Below are positions 16,731 through 25,944 of a DNA stretch of 64,000 nt, one piece after another. The stretch is from positions 1-64,000 of the forward strand of contig UQKM01000007.1 of NCBI GenBank assembly GCA_900541685.1, given 5' to 3'. Position numbers and translations under genes: made by a program. The stretch comes from an uncultured Collinsella sp. (GTDB taxonomy: Bacteria > Actinomycetota > Coriobacteriia > Coriobacteriales > Coriobacteriaceae). The notes beneath the pieces were generated by a model, which made no database searches, was not told the origin of the DNA, and worked only from the letters and a program-made list of their open reading frames with translations. Within the stretch, counting starts at the first letter, position 1. Each line of letters begins with the position of its first letter.

Positions 16731-16760
16731 AAGGGCCCCGGGTGTTGCCCCGGGGCCCTT
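16731..16760 (-). terminator. Strong hairpin between grpE and dnaJ
   Basis: The stem AAGGGCCCCGGG with CCCGGGGCCCTT is followed on the minus strand only by CTGG, without a U tract. It occupies the 108-bp gap after grpE. It may be a partial terminator or an mRNA-stability hairpin that lowers dnaJ-hspR expression relative to dnaK-grpE. Confidence 0.55.
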
Positions 16761-16765
16761 CTCAA

Positions 16766-17608
16766 TTACTCCTCGGTGCTCTCGGCCGTATCGGCCGAAG
16801 CATCCTCGGGCGCCGCTTCGGGCTCCGGTGCGGGGCGCTTCTCGCCACCGTAGGTCACCGTCACCATCGCGGAACGCAGGATGCGATCCGCCATGCGGTA
16901 GCCCTTCTGGTACACGTCGTTGACGGTCTCGTCGTACTGCGATGCGTCCTCGACGCGACCCACAGCCTGGTGCTCGAGCGGATCGAACGCCTCGCCCTTG
17001 GGGTCGATGGGCTCAACGCCCTCGTGCGCAAACACATCGAGCAGCTTGGCATGCACCGCGTCGACGCCATCGACGAACTGCTTAAAATCGTCGGAAAGCT
17101 CCTGGCTACGGGCATGGTCGATCGCGCGCTCGATATCGTCAATCACCGGCAGCAGCGCAGTGACAAGCTTCTCGGTCGCGCGCTCGCGCTCAGCGATGCG
17201 CTCGTTGGCGGTGCGGCGACGAAAGTTCTCCCAGTCGGCCTGTAGACGGGCAGTGCGCTCGGTGGCGTCCTTTGCCTTGTCCTCGGCGGCCTTCTGAGCC
17301 TCTGCCGCAGCATCGAGCTCATTGCGCACGTCAGCAAGCTCTTTCTGAGCCTGCTCGAACTTGAGCTTAAAGTCGTTGTCGGCGGCTTCTTCACCGGCGC
17401 GGATAGCGGCTTCCACCATCTCGTCCTCGGTCATCGTCGCCTCCTTGTTGGAATCCTCTACCTGGTTCTCGGCAGCCTCGGCGGCCGGGGCCTCGTTGGC
17501 CTCGGTATCGTCAACGGCCTCTACGGGAATCTTCACGTCCTTCTCCTCAGAGTCAACGGGGGCGGCGCCAGCGGCGGCCGCCTCCGTGTGAGCTTTACGG
17601 GCGGACAT
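16766..17608 (-). CDS. grpE: GrpE, DnaK nucleotide exchange factor
   Basis: A 280-residue GrpE that releases ADP from DnaK. Residues about 80-140 are the long dimerising helix (a coiled coil ending LQADWENFRRRT). The C-terminal beta domain has the family signature (HQAVGRVEDASQYDETVNDVYQKGYRM). The protein carries an 80-residue acidic, Ala/Glu-rich N-terminal extension and an acidic tail, making it longer than the usual 180-210. It starts two bases after the dnaK stop, so the two are translationally coupled. Confidence 0.95.
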   Translation of the reverse strand: MSARKAHTEAAAAGAAPVDSEEKDVKIPVEAVDDTEANEAPAAEAAENQVEDSNKEATMTEDEMVEAAIRAGEEAADNDFKLKFEQAQKELADVRNELDAAAEAQKAAEDKAKDATERTARLQADWENFRRRTANERIAERERATEKLVTALLPVIDDIERAIDHARSQELSDDFKQFVDGVDAVHAKLLDVFAHEGVEPIDPKGEAFDPLEHQAVGRVEDASQYDETVNDVYQKGYRMADRILRSAMVTVTYGGEKRPAPEPEAAPEDASADTAESTEE

Positions 17609-17610
17609 GA

Positions 17611-19503
<1,893 letters not shown>

Positions 19504-19612
19504 TAGAAATTCCCTCTCTCTTTTGCGTTCGCGCCGCCTCGACGATCTGTCGCGCGGCGCTTCGGCTTGTCTTTCAGGATGTAGTGTATCCCCTTATGGG
19601 CCGGAATATACA

Positions 19613-19639
19613 AAATCTAAGTCAATTCATATAAGATTT
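19613..19639. promoter_or_regulatory. Probable HspR operator upstream of dnaK
   Basis: Same 27-bp layout as 10579-10605: AAATCTAAGTC, six variable bases, TATAAGATTT. Conservation of the ends and of the spacing in front of the two chaperone loci, while the middle changes, is what a dimeric repressor site would show. Confidence 0.7.
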
Positions 19640-19771
19640 CTTATTGCTGAGAGTTTAGGTTCTTAAATGCGCAGGTAGATGCGCTGAATGAGTTCTCGGC
19701 AAATCTATTGAGATCTATGTAGAGATGGCTGAGGTTTGCGTCCGGGGGTGCCTGGGGGCCGTCTTGCGGCA

Positions 19772-19939
19772 AGCGCATCCCGGTTTGAGCGTGGATTCCG
19801 GGTCGCAGTTTCCGTCTGAAGGCTCAACCGGAAACCGTATCCCGTTTTGAGAGCTGATACCGGGTCGCAGTTTCCGCTAGCGGGCCCAACCGGAAACTGC
19901 GACCCGGTTTTCGGCCAAATAACGGGATGCCCTTTCCGC
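19772..19939. repeat. Repeat block of GGAAAC-GCGACCCGG units
   Basis: Alternating direct and inverted short units fill the 19504-20161 gene gap. GGGTCGCAGTTTCCG occurs twice (from about 19800 and 19862). It faces complementary units such as CCGGAAACTGCGACCCGG and CCGGAAACCGTATCCCG, so several alternative hairpins are possible. The block ends AACGGGATGCCCTTTCCG. The same vocabulary appears at 48911-49080, 29 kb away. No reading frame runs through it. Confidence 0.6.
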
Positions 19940-20161
19940 AGGCGCGCTCAATAGGTCAATATTACAAGTCACCTATAGCTAACATTTGCGCAGCTCAACG
20001 GCCCCACCTGCGCGTTTTTTAGTAAACCTTGGCATACTCGGCGAACGGTATGAAGATGCCGGCCAGAGGGTATTGCAAACGGTCGCTCCCGTGGTATGTT
20101 TTTGCCCGAATCAAACCGGCGCGCATCGCCTGTAGCGTCGGTCAACAGAGAGGAAACTACC

Positions 20162-20347
20162 ATGGCTCATCCCGTAATTGATGCCGACGAGTGCATCGCT
20201 TGTGGCGTTTGCGTCGACTCCTGCCCCGCTGGCGTTCTGGAGCTCCAGGACGTCGCTACCGTCGCTGACGAGGATTCCTGCGTCGCCTGTGGCGCTTGCC
20301 AGGACGCTTGCCCCGCTGGCGCGATCACCGAGATCGTCGAGGAGTAA
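20162..20347 (+). CDS. 2[4Fe-4S] ferredoxin
   Basis: A 61-residue bacterial-type ferredoxin, a low-potential electron carrier typical of anaerobes. Two internally repeated cluster motifs are seen, CIACGVCVDSCPAG and CVACGACQDACPAG, each with the CxxCxxCxxxCP pattern. The C terminus is acidic. The ATG at 20162 follows AGAGGAAACTACC. It forms a single-gene unit with its own terminator. Likely partners are pyruvate:ferredoxin-type enzymes or hydrogenase, none of which is encoded in this window. Confidence 0.95.
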   Translation: MAHPVIDADECIACGVCVDSCPAGVLELQDVATVADEDSCVACGACQDACPAGAITEIVEE

Positions 20348-20390
20348 CAACTCCCCCACTTGCACACTCAAGAGTACACCGTGCACAAAA

Positions 20391-20428
20391 AAGGAGGCTT
20401 CCGCATCGCCGCGGAGGCCTCCTTTTGT
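20391..20428 (+). terminator. Ferredoxin gene terminator
   Basis: Stem GGAGGCTTCCGC (20393-20404) with GCGGAGGCCTCC (20411-20422), preceded by A residues and followed by TTTTG. It can work in both directions. Confidence 0.85.
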
Positions 20429-20466
20429 TTGTACAGGCAGCTAATTGGGGACGGGGCTACCTTGGC

Positions 20467-20533
20467 AGTTGCGGTGGAATAGTTCCTGGCTCATTGCTTA
20501 GGTGCCGATTGTAGGAACTATTTCACCGCAACT
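20467..20533. repeat. Hairpin, AGTTGCGGTGAAATAG family
   Basis: Arms 20467-20487 and 20513-20533 pair with one mismatch over 21 bp. The outer 15 bases match those at 7443-7507; the inner arm differs but pairs with its own partner. It sits between convergent ferredoxin and niaR genes, beyond the ferredoxin terminator. Confidence 0.65.
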
Positions 20534-20551
20534 TATAAAGACAGTATCGGG

Positions 20552-21097
20552 TTAGGACAAATCATCCTCGTAGGGCATTAAATCGGCAAGGTAGCCCTTC
20601 TCCTTGAGTATGGCCTCGATCTCGTCGAGGGTCTGCTCGTCCTCCGCCGCGATGCGATGGAAGTGGTAGCCGCTCGTCACCGTTAGTAGTGGAAAGCTCT
20701 TGCCGCTCTCGATATCGTGCAGGTAGCGCTCAACATCGCGACGATTGCGAATGTCCAGGTCGGCCGTGATCTTACCGTACACGCGGTGATTGACGATCAC
20801 GTTGAGCACGGCGCCGCCGGCGTCGACGATACTCGTGAGCTCATCGCCTGCCTGCTCCACGCTGTGGCGAACCTTGACCAAGCGCGTGGGCACGGCGGGG
20901 CTGCTGGGGGCCTCCTGCAGCACGTAGCCGCGGTTGGTTGCCACGACATCGTGCCCATCGGCGCGCAACAGGGCAATATCCTGAACCACGACCTGGCGGC
21001 TCACGCCAACCTCGCGGGCAAGTGCGCTGCCCGAAACGGGCTCCCTGGCTCCCTCGAGCACGCCCATGATGGCACGACGGCGCTCGCGGGCGTTCAT
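20552..21097 (-). CDS. niaR: NiaR-type NAD biosynthesis repressor
   Basis: A 181-residue regulator that senses nicotinate and represses NAD synthesis or uptake genes. Residues 8-60 are an HTH_11 domain (RRRAIMGVLEGAREPVSGSALAREVGVSRQVV). Residues about 75-170 are the 3H domain, with the His residues in VRHSVEQAG, VNHRVYG and GYHFHRI. The ATG overlaps the nadC stop by one base (TAATG), so it is translationally coupled as last gene of nadA-B-C-niaR. The 44-bp palindrome at 24460-24503 is its likely operator. Confidence 0.88.
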   Translation of the reverse strand: MNARERRRAIMGVLEGAREPVSGSALAREVGVSRQVVVQDIALLRADGHDVVATNRGYVLQEAPSSPAVPTRLVKVRHSVEQAGDELTSIVDAGGAVLNVIVNHRVYGKITADLDIRNRRDVERYLHDIESGKSFPLLTVTSGYHFHRIAAEDEQTLDEIEAILKEKGYLADLMPYEDDLS

Positions 21098-21957
21098 TAT
21101 TTACCGTCCAGCAGACGCAGGTGCTTAAGCGAGAGGTCGAGGATCGGGGCGGAGTGTGTCAGCGCGCCCGAGCTAATAAAGTCGACGCCCAGATCGGCCA
21201 GGGCGCGAATATTGCTGGCGTCCACATTGCCCGAACACTCAGTCTTGGCGCGACCGGCGATAAGCTCGATAGCGGCGGCCATGTCGTCGTGGGTCATGTT
21301 GTCGAACATGATGATGTCGGCGCCGGCTTCCACGGCCTCGCGCACCATGTCCAGGTTCTCGCACTCGATCTCGACCGTCGTGGTAAACGATGCATGGGCG
21401 CGCGCCATCTCAATCGCGCGCGCCACGCCACCGGCGGCGTCGATGTGGTTGTCCTTGAGCATGACGGCCGTCGACAGGTTGTAGCGATGGTTGCTGCCGC
21501 CGCCGATCTCAACCGCCGCCTTCTCGAAAACGCGCATGCCCGGCGTGGTCTTGCGTGTGTCGACAAGCACGGTCTTGGTACCCTCGAGCGCCGCTGCCAT
21601 TCTGTGCGTATAGGTAGCGATACCGCTCATGCGCTGCAGGTAGTTGAGCGCCACGCGCTCGCCCGAAAGCAGCACGCGCGCATCGCCGCGCACCTGGCCC
21701 ACGTGGTCGCCGGCGTGCACCTCGTCACCGTCGGCAACATCAAACAGCACCGAGCTCTGCGAATCCAGCAGCTCAAAGGTGCGGGCGAACACATCCAAGC
21801 CCGCGATGATGCCATCGGCCTTGGCGATGAGCTCCACCGTGGCGGGGCGCGCCGTGGGGCACACGCTCGCCGTGCTCACGTCCTCAAACGTAATGTCCTC
21901 GCGTAGAGCCTGCAGAATCAGATCATCGACGACGAGCTTCATGGTAATGGGATTCAT
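21097..21957 (-). CDS. nadC: Nicotinate-nucleotide pyrophosphorylase (QPRTase)
   Basis: A 286-residue enzyme that turns quinolinate and PRPP into nicotinate mononucleotide, the third step of de novo NAD synthesis. Family signatures visible are ALNYLQRMSGIAT near 127, DTRKTTPGMR near 153, GGGSNHRYNLSTAVMLKDNH and the C-terminal VDFISSGALTHSAP. Length is normal. Its ribosome-binding site GGAGGAG overlaps the end of nadB, only a few bases away. Confidence 0.96.
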   Translation of the reverse strand: MNPITMKLVVDDLILQALREDITFEDVSTASVCPTARPATVELIAKADGIIAGLDVFARTFELLDSQSSVLFDVADGDEVHAGDHVGQVRGDARVLLSGERVALNYLQRMSGIATYTHRMAAALEGTKTVLVDTRKTTPGMRVFEKAAVEIGGGSNHRYNLSTAVMLKDNHIDAAGGVARAIEMARAHASFTTTVEIECENLDMVREAVEAGADIIMFDNMTHDDMAAAIELIAGRAKTECSGNVDASNIRALADLGVDFISSGALTHSAPILDLSLKHLRLLDGK

Positions 21958-21960
21958 GGT

Positions 21961-23337
21961 CTACTCCTCCACGGCCTGCGTGCCGGCGGCACGGGCCAAA
22001 TCATCGATTGCCAGGGAGTCGGCGCTCAGGGCGCGATGACGCCCGTCGAGCGCGGGCTCGCCCGCCTGCTCCACGGCGAGCGACTCGCCGGTGCGCATGT
22101 ACCACGCGGCGCGACGACCCCAGACCAGCGCCTCGAGCAGGCTGTTGGAAGCCAGGCGATTCTTGCCGTGCACGCCGTTGCAGGCCGTCTCACCGGCTGC
22201 GTAGAGCTCGGGCATCGAGGTGCGGCCGTCCTTGTCGACCCACACGCCGCCCATAAAGTAGTGCTGCGTAGGCGTAACGGGGATGGGCTCGTCCAAGATG
22301 TCGCGGCCGTCCTCCAAGCAGCGTGCGCGAATGTTGGCAAAGTGCCCGGTCACTACATCGCGCTCGACGGGGGCAAAGCTCAGCCACTCGTGCTCGGTAC
22401 CGTCCCGCTTCATCTGCTCGCGAATAGCGGCAGCGACCACATCGCGCGGCTGAAGCTCGTCGGTAAAGCGCTCACCGGCGGCGTTGAGCAAAATCGCGCC
22501 CTCGCCGCGGCAGCTCTCGCTGATCAGGAAGGTGCGGCCTGGCTGCGGCGAGAACAGTCCCGTGGGGTGGATCTGCACGTAGTCCAGGTGCTCCATCTTA
22601 ATGCCATGCTCCTGAGCGATGTAGCAGGCATCGCCCGTGAGCTGCGGATAGTTGGTCGAGTGGTCGTATATGCCGCCGATGCCGCCCGTTGCCCACAGCG
22701 TGTGACGGGCATGGATCTTAAACGGCTCGCCGGCATGCGCGCCCTCGGCGGCATTTACCAGCTCGTCGGCGGGACGAACCGAGTTGTCCTCGTCCACGGG
22801 AACGGCGACGGCGCCGGTGCACACCGTGGTACCATCGCGCTCGGCGGTCAGGATGTCGGTCATGGCCACGTGTTCCAGAATCTGCACGTTGTCCAGTTTG
22901 CGGACGGCCTGAAGCAGCTTGGTCGTAATCTCCTTGCCGGTGATATCGGCATGGAAGGCGATGCGCGGACGGCTGTGCGCGCCCTCGCGGGTAAAGTCGA
23001 GGCTGCCGTCGGCCTTGCGCTCAAAGTCCACGCCCATCGCCAGCAGGTCATTGATGACCGAGCGGCTCGAGCGGATCACGATGTCGACGCTCTCGCGGCG
23101 GTTCTCGTAGTGGCCGGCGTGCATGGTGTCCTCAAAGAAGGCATCGTAGTCAGAGCCTTCGGGCAGCACGCAGATGCCGCCCTGCGCGAGCATCGAATCG
23201 CACTCGTCGACCGCGCCCTTGGAGAGCATGATCACGCGCGTGCTCGTCGGCAGGTTGAGCGCCGCGTACAGGCCCGCTACGCCGCAGCCGGCAATGACGA
23301 CGTCGCACTCCATATCGGGGTATTGCTTGGTTTCCAC
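21961..23337 (-). CDS. nadB: L-aspartate oxidase
   Basis: A flavoprotein of about 458 residues that oxidises L-aspartate to iminoaspartate, the first step of NAD synthesis. The FAD site is VVIAGCGVAGLYAALNL near 12-28. Other signatures are MLAQGGICVLP, ATGGIGGIYDHSTNYPQLTGD and ELYAAGETACNGVHGKNRLA. The GTG at 23337 is chosen because GGGAGAGG lies just before it; ATGs 9 and 17 codons upstream (23364, 23388) are possible. In anaerobes the electron acceptor is usually fumarate. Operon with nadA and nadC. Confidence 0.93.
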   Translation of the reverse strand: METKQYPDMECDVVIAGCGVAGLYAALNLPTSTRVIMLSKGAVDECDSMLAQGGICVLPEGSDYDAFFEDTMHAGHYENRRESVDIVIRSSRSVINDLLAMGVDFERKADGSLDFTREGAHSRPRIAFHADITGKEITTKLLQAVRKLDNVQILEHVAMTDILTAERDGTTVCTGAVAVPVDEDNSVRPADELVNAAEGAHAGEPFKIHARHTLWATGGIGGIYDHSTNYPQLTGDACYIAQEHGIKMEHLDYVQIHPTGLFSPQPGRTFLISESCRGEGAILLNAAGERFTDELQPRDVVAAAIREQMKRDGTEHEWLSFAPVERDVVTGHFANIRARCLEDGRDILDEPIPVTPTQHYFMGGVWVDKDGRTSMPELYAAGETACNGVHGKNRLASNSLLEALVWGRRAAWYMRTGESLAVEQAGEPALDGRHRALSADSLAIDDLARAAGTQAVEE

Positions 23338-23392
23338 AGGAATCCTCTCCCTTGAATGTGACATAAGAAACCGTCCCTCATGCCACATTGTT

Positions 23393-24418
23393 CTAGCGTG
23401 CTGCGTACTCGAGCATACGATCGAGCGTGAGCTTGGCCTGGTCGGCAGCCTCGTCCGACACGCCGATCTGCACTTCGCCCTCGCCCGTCTCCAGGCAGCG
23501 CACGAGCTTTTCGAGCGTGATGAGGTCCATGTTGACGCAGGTGGGCTGCACCGCGGGGAAATAGAACTTTTTGCCGGTGCCTTGGCAACGGCGCTCGAGC
23601 TCGTAGAGCACGCCGCGAACCGTCACGATGATGAACTCGCTCGCGTCCGACTCCTCGGCATACTTGATGATGCCGGCGGTGGAGCCGATGTAGTCGGCCT
23701 CGGCAAGGACGTCGGCCTTGCACTCGGGGTGCGCCAGCACGAGCGCGTCGGGATGCGCCTCCTGCGCATCGACGATCTGCTCGACGGTGATGATGTGATG
23801 GCGTGGGCAATAGCCATTGTTGAGGATGACGTGCTTTTGCGGCACCTGCTCGGCTACAAAGCGGCCCAGGTTTTGATCGGGGATGAACAGGACGTGCTGC
23901 TGCGGCAGCTCGGACACGATCTTGACGGCGTTGGAGCTGGTGACGCACACATCACTCCAGCTCTTGATCTCGACCGTCGAGTTGACGTAGCAGACCACGG
24001 CAAGGTCGTCGCCGTACTCGGCGCGCGCCGCGTCGACCGTCTCACGCTTGACCATGTGAGCCATGGGGCAATCCGCGCCCGGCTCGGGCAGCAGCACGGT
24101 CTTGGTGGGGTTGAGCAGCTTGGCGCTCTCGCCCATAAACTCCACGCCGCACAGCACGATGGTCTGCTGCGGCAAGCTTTTGGCGAGCTTTGCCAGGTAG
24201 AAGCTGTCGCCGACGTAATCGGCAACGGCTTGGACCTCGGGCGCCACATAGTAGTGCGCCAAAATCACCGCGTCACGTTGGGTTTTTAGTTGCTGAATGG
24301 CCTCGACGAGCTCTGCGGGCACCAATGCCGCGCGCTCCGTTGCCGTCGTTGCCGATGCTAGGCCGGCCGCGATATCGCGTGCAAGCTCCGACGCATCCAT
24401 GTTCGCGCTCTGTGCCAT
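23393..24418 (-). CDS. nadA: Quinolinate synthase
   Basis: A 341-residue [4Fe-4S] enzyme that condenses iminoaspartate with dihydroxyacetone phosphate to quinolinate. Motifs seen: ILAHYYVAPEVQAVADYVGDS near 52-72, LCGVEFMGESAKLLNP, CVTSSNA, HPECKADV and AVQPTCVNM; the Cys of these blocks include the cluster ligands. The ATG at 24418 follows GAGAGGGG; a TTG lies one codon earlier. It is the first gene of nadA-nadB-nadC-niaR. Confidence 0.96.
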   Translation of the reverse strand: MAQSANMDASELARDIAAGLASATTATERAALVPAELVEAIQQLKTQRDAVILAHYYVAPEVQAVADYVGDSFYLAKLAKSLPQQTIVLCGVEFMGESAKLLNPTKTVLLPEPGADCPMAHMVKRETVDAARAEYGDDLAVVCYVNSTVEIKSWSDVCVTSSNAVKIVSELPQQHVLFIPDQNLGRFVAEQVPQKHVILNNGYCPRHHIITVEQIVDAQEAHPDALVLAHPECKADVLAEADYIGSTAGIIKYAEESDASEFIIVTVRGVLYELERRCQGTGKKFYFPAVQPTCVNMDLITLEKLVRCLETGEGEVQIGVSDEAADQAKLTLDRMLEYAAR

Positions 24419-24459
24419 CAAGGCCCCTCTCTTTTGGCGAATCTTGGGGCTTTAGTATG

Positions 24460-24503
24460 ACACCTGGCTTTACAGCTGACAAGACAGCTGTAAAGCCAGG
24501 TGT
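24460..24503. promoter_or_regulatory. 44-bp palindrome upstream of nadA, likely NiaR operator
   Basis: Two 21-bp arms (24460-24480 and 24483-24503), with one mismatch and a 2-base centre, read ACACCTGG-CTTTACAGCTG and its complement. It starts 42 bases before the nadA start. CTTTACAGCTG-type half-sites are present on both sides, so it could hold two overlapping dimer sites. A NiaR gene ends this operon, which makes autoregulation the simplest reading. Confidence 0.65.
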
Positions 24504-24531
24504 AAAGTTGGAATAAAGATTCAATCTTGGA

Positions 24532-24582
24532 GCGGGTCCATTTTCGAACTGGCGAGCTGAGGACAGCCGAAAATGGACCCGC
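24532..24582. repeat. Perfect 15-bp hairpin
   Basis: Arms gcgggtccattttcg (24532-24546) and cgaaaatggacccgc (24568-24582) pair perfectly. It follows the nadA operator and precedes the 213-bp inverted-repeat element; no gene lies here. Confidence 0.6.
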
Positions 24583-24622
24583 CCCATGATTCGAGCAGCC
24601 TGTTTTGTCCTGGACCAAGGGG

Positions 24623-24835
24623 CAGTGGTCAAAAAGGGCCAAATATGAGTACTGTCACCAAATTAGTAGCAGCGATTTTCCAGTCCAGAGCAGCAAAATC
24701 GCCTTGTTTGGAGCCCGATCGCGACTCTGGAGAACGAAAATCGATGCACTTTTGGCCTCTGGCACCGATTTTTGAGGCCATTTGGCTGCCACTAAACTGG
24801 TAACAGTACTCATATTTGGCCTTTTTTGACCACTG
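24623..24835. repeat. 213-bp element with ~48-bp terminal inverted repeats
   Basis: The ends 24623-24670 and 24788-24835 are near-perfect inverted copies sharing the block GGCCAAATATGAGTACTGT, with about six differences. The middle is about 117 bp of unrelated sequence with no frame of interest. The size and shape are those of a miniature inverted-repeat transposable element, or of a large hairpin. It sits at the left edge of the acquired island, just before the IS3 remnant. Confidence 0.6.
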
Positions 24836-24978
24836 GGTTTCCGGCAGGCCCCAAAAGCGGTCCCGAATCGCTCGATCCGGGCCCGCTGGGGGTAGCGCGC
24901 ACAATCGAGGTGCAAGAAGCAAGAGAGGGCCATCGCCTAGAATCGTCAGCGCCTAGATATTCGACGAGAGGAAAGACG

Positions 24979-25678
24979 ATGGCCCGCAGCGACATGCTAT
25001 CCCAGCCGGACCGGGGGCTCGGCCTCGACCGGCCCCAGACCGAGGCATTTCACTGACGAGTTCAAGAGGAAGATAGTCGATCTCCACAACGCCGGAAAGC
25101 CCAGGCGCGAGGCCATGGACGAGTGCGGCCTCGGCAAGAGCACCGTGGAGAGGCGGGTCAAGCCGATAAACGCGACCGGCTCGCCGCGCGCCGCCGACAA
25201 CCGCACGCCCGAGTAGAACCGGATCCTGGAGCCCAAGCGCGAGAACCGCAGGCTCCGGATGGAGGTCGACGTCTTTAGACGAGCGGCGCCGGTATACGCT
25301 CGGAAGTGAGGGCCATGGCGGCCAACGGGGGCCGCTGCCCCGTGTCGGCGCAGCGCGGGCATCGAGGTATTCCACACGGACCGCGGCAGCGAGTTCGACA
25401 ACGCCGAGATCGACCTGATGCTCGAGGCCCTCGGCATAGAGAGGTCGCTGTCGGCCGAGGGCTGCCCCCACGACAACGCCGTCGACGAGTCGGCCGACGG
25501 GATACCGAGGGCCGAGCTCGTCCACCGCGAGACGTTCGGCACGACGCGCGAGCTCCGGGCCAAGCTCTCGGACTACGTGCACCGGTACGACAACTTCAGG
25601 ATCCACTCGACGCTGGGCTACATGTCGCCGGTCGAGTTCAGGAAGGCGGGGCTGTCCCTCCCGGAATCGTCCAAATAG
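24979..25678 (+). mobile_element. Decayed IS3-family (IS150-like) insertion sequence
   Basis: The first frame starts MARSDMLSQPDRG and, after a frameshift, continues as an OrfA-type helix-turn-helix (FTDEFKRKIVDLHNAGKP, then ECGLGKSTVERRVK), broken by an in-frame TAG. From about 25360 the end of the OrfB integrase follows: GIEVFHTDRGSEFDNAEID, then SAEGCPHDNAVDES and YDNFRIHSTLGYMSPVEF, the rve core with its D and E region. Most of OrfB is deleted, so the element cannot move by itself. Confidence 0.8.
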
Positions 25679-25699
25679 GTGTTGCCAATCCAAAGTCCC

Positions 25700-25805
25700 A
25701 GTCGAAGTCCGCCAGCCCCTTGACGTAGGGGAACCCCGACGACCGTATGCGCTGGCTGGTGATCCTGACCTCCCGGGCGGCGACCTCGACGCGCGTCATC
25801 TCCTC
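25700..25805 (-). pseudogene. Fragment of IstB-like (IS21) helper ATPase
   Basis: On the minus strand a short stretch reads EMTRVEVAAREVRITSQRI then RSSGFPYVKGLADFDWDF. This resembles the segment of IstB proteins before the AAA+ domain, where an Arg-rich helix leads to a DFDF/DWDFQP motif. It has no start or ATPase part and is squeezed between the IS3 end and an MFS fragment. The assignment rests on a short match. Confidence 0.4.
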
Positions 25806-25833
25806 GAGGGCGGAGGCGGGCGCCGACTCGGCT

Positions 25834-25944
25834 ATGCGCGGAAGGGTGTTCGGCCTGGCGAGCACCATCTATGCCGGCTGCCTTCCCGTCGGCATGCTGT
25901 TGATCGGCCCCGCATCCGACCTCGTCCCGCTGCGCGCCATCATG
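25834..25944 (+). pseudogene. Fragment of an MFS efflux transporter
   Basis: The plus strand encodes MRGRVFGLASTIYAGCLPVG then MLLIGPASDLVPLRAIM, which looks like the transmembrane segment 10 region of macrolide-type MFS exporters. Nothing of the rest of the gene is nearby. It overlaps the 3' end of the ABC gene at 25869 on the other strand, whose last residues would therefore be encoded in MFS antisense sequence. Confidence 0.4.

Noticed and set aside
19772..19939. CRISPR array
   Set aside because: The repeats are short, alternate in orientation and have no regular spacer length; no cas gene is present.
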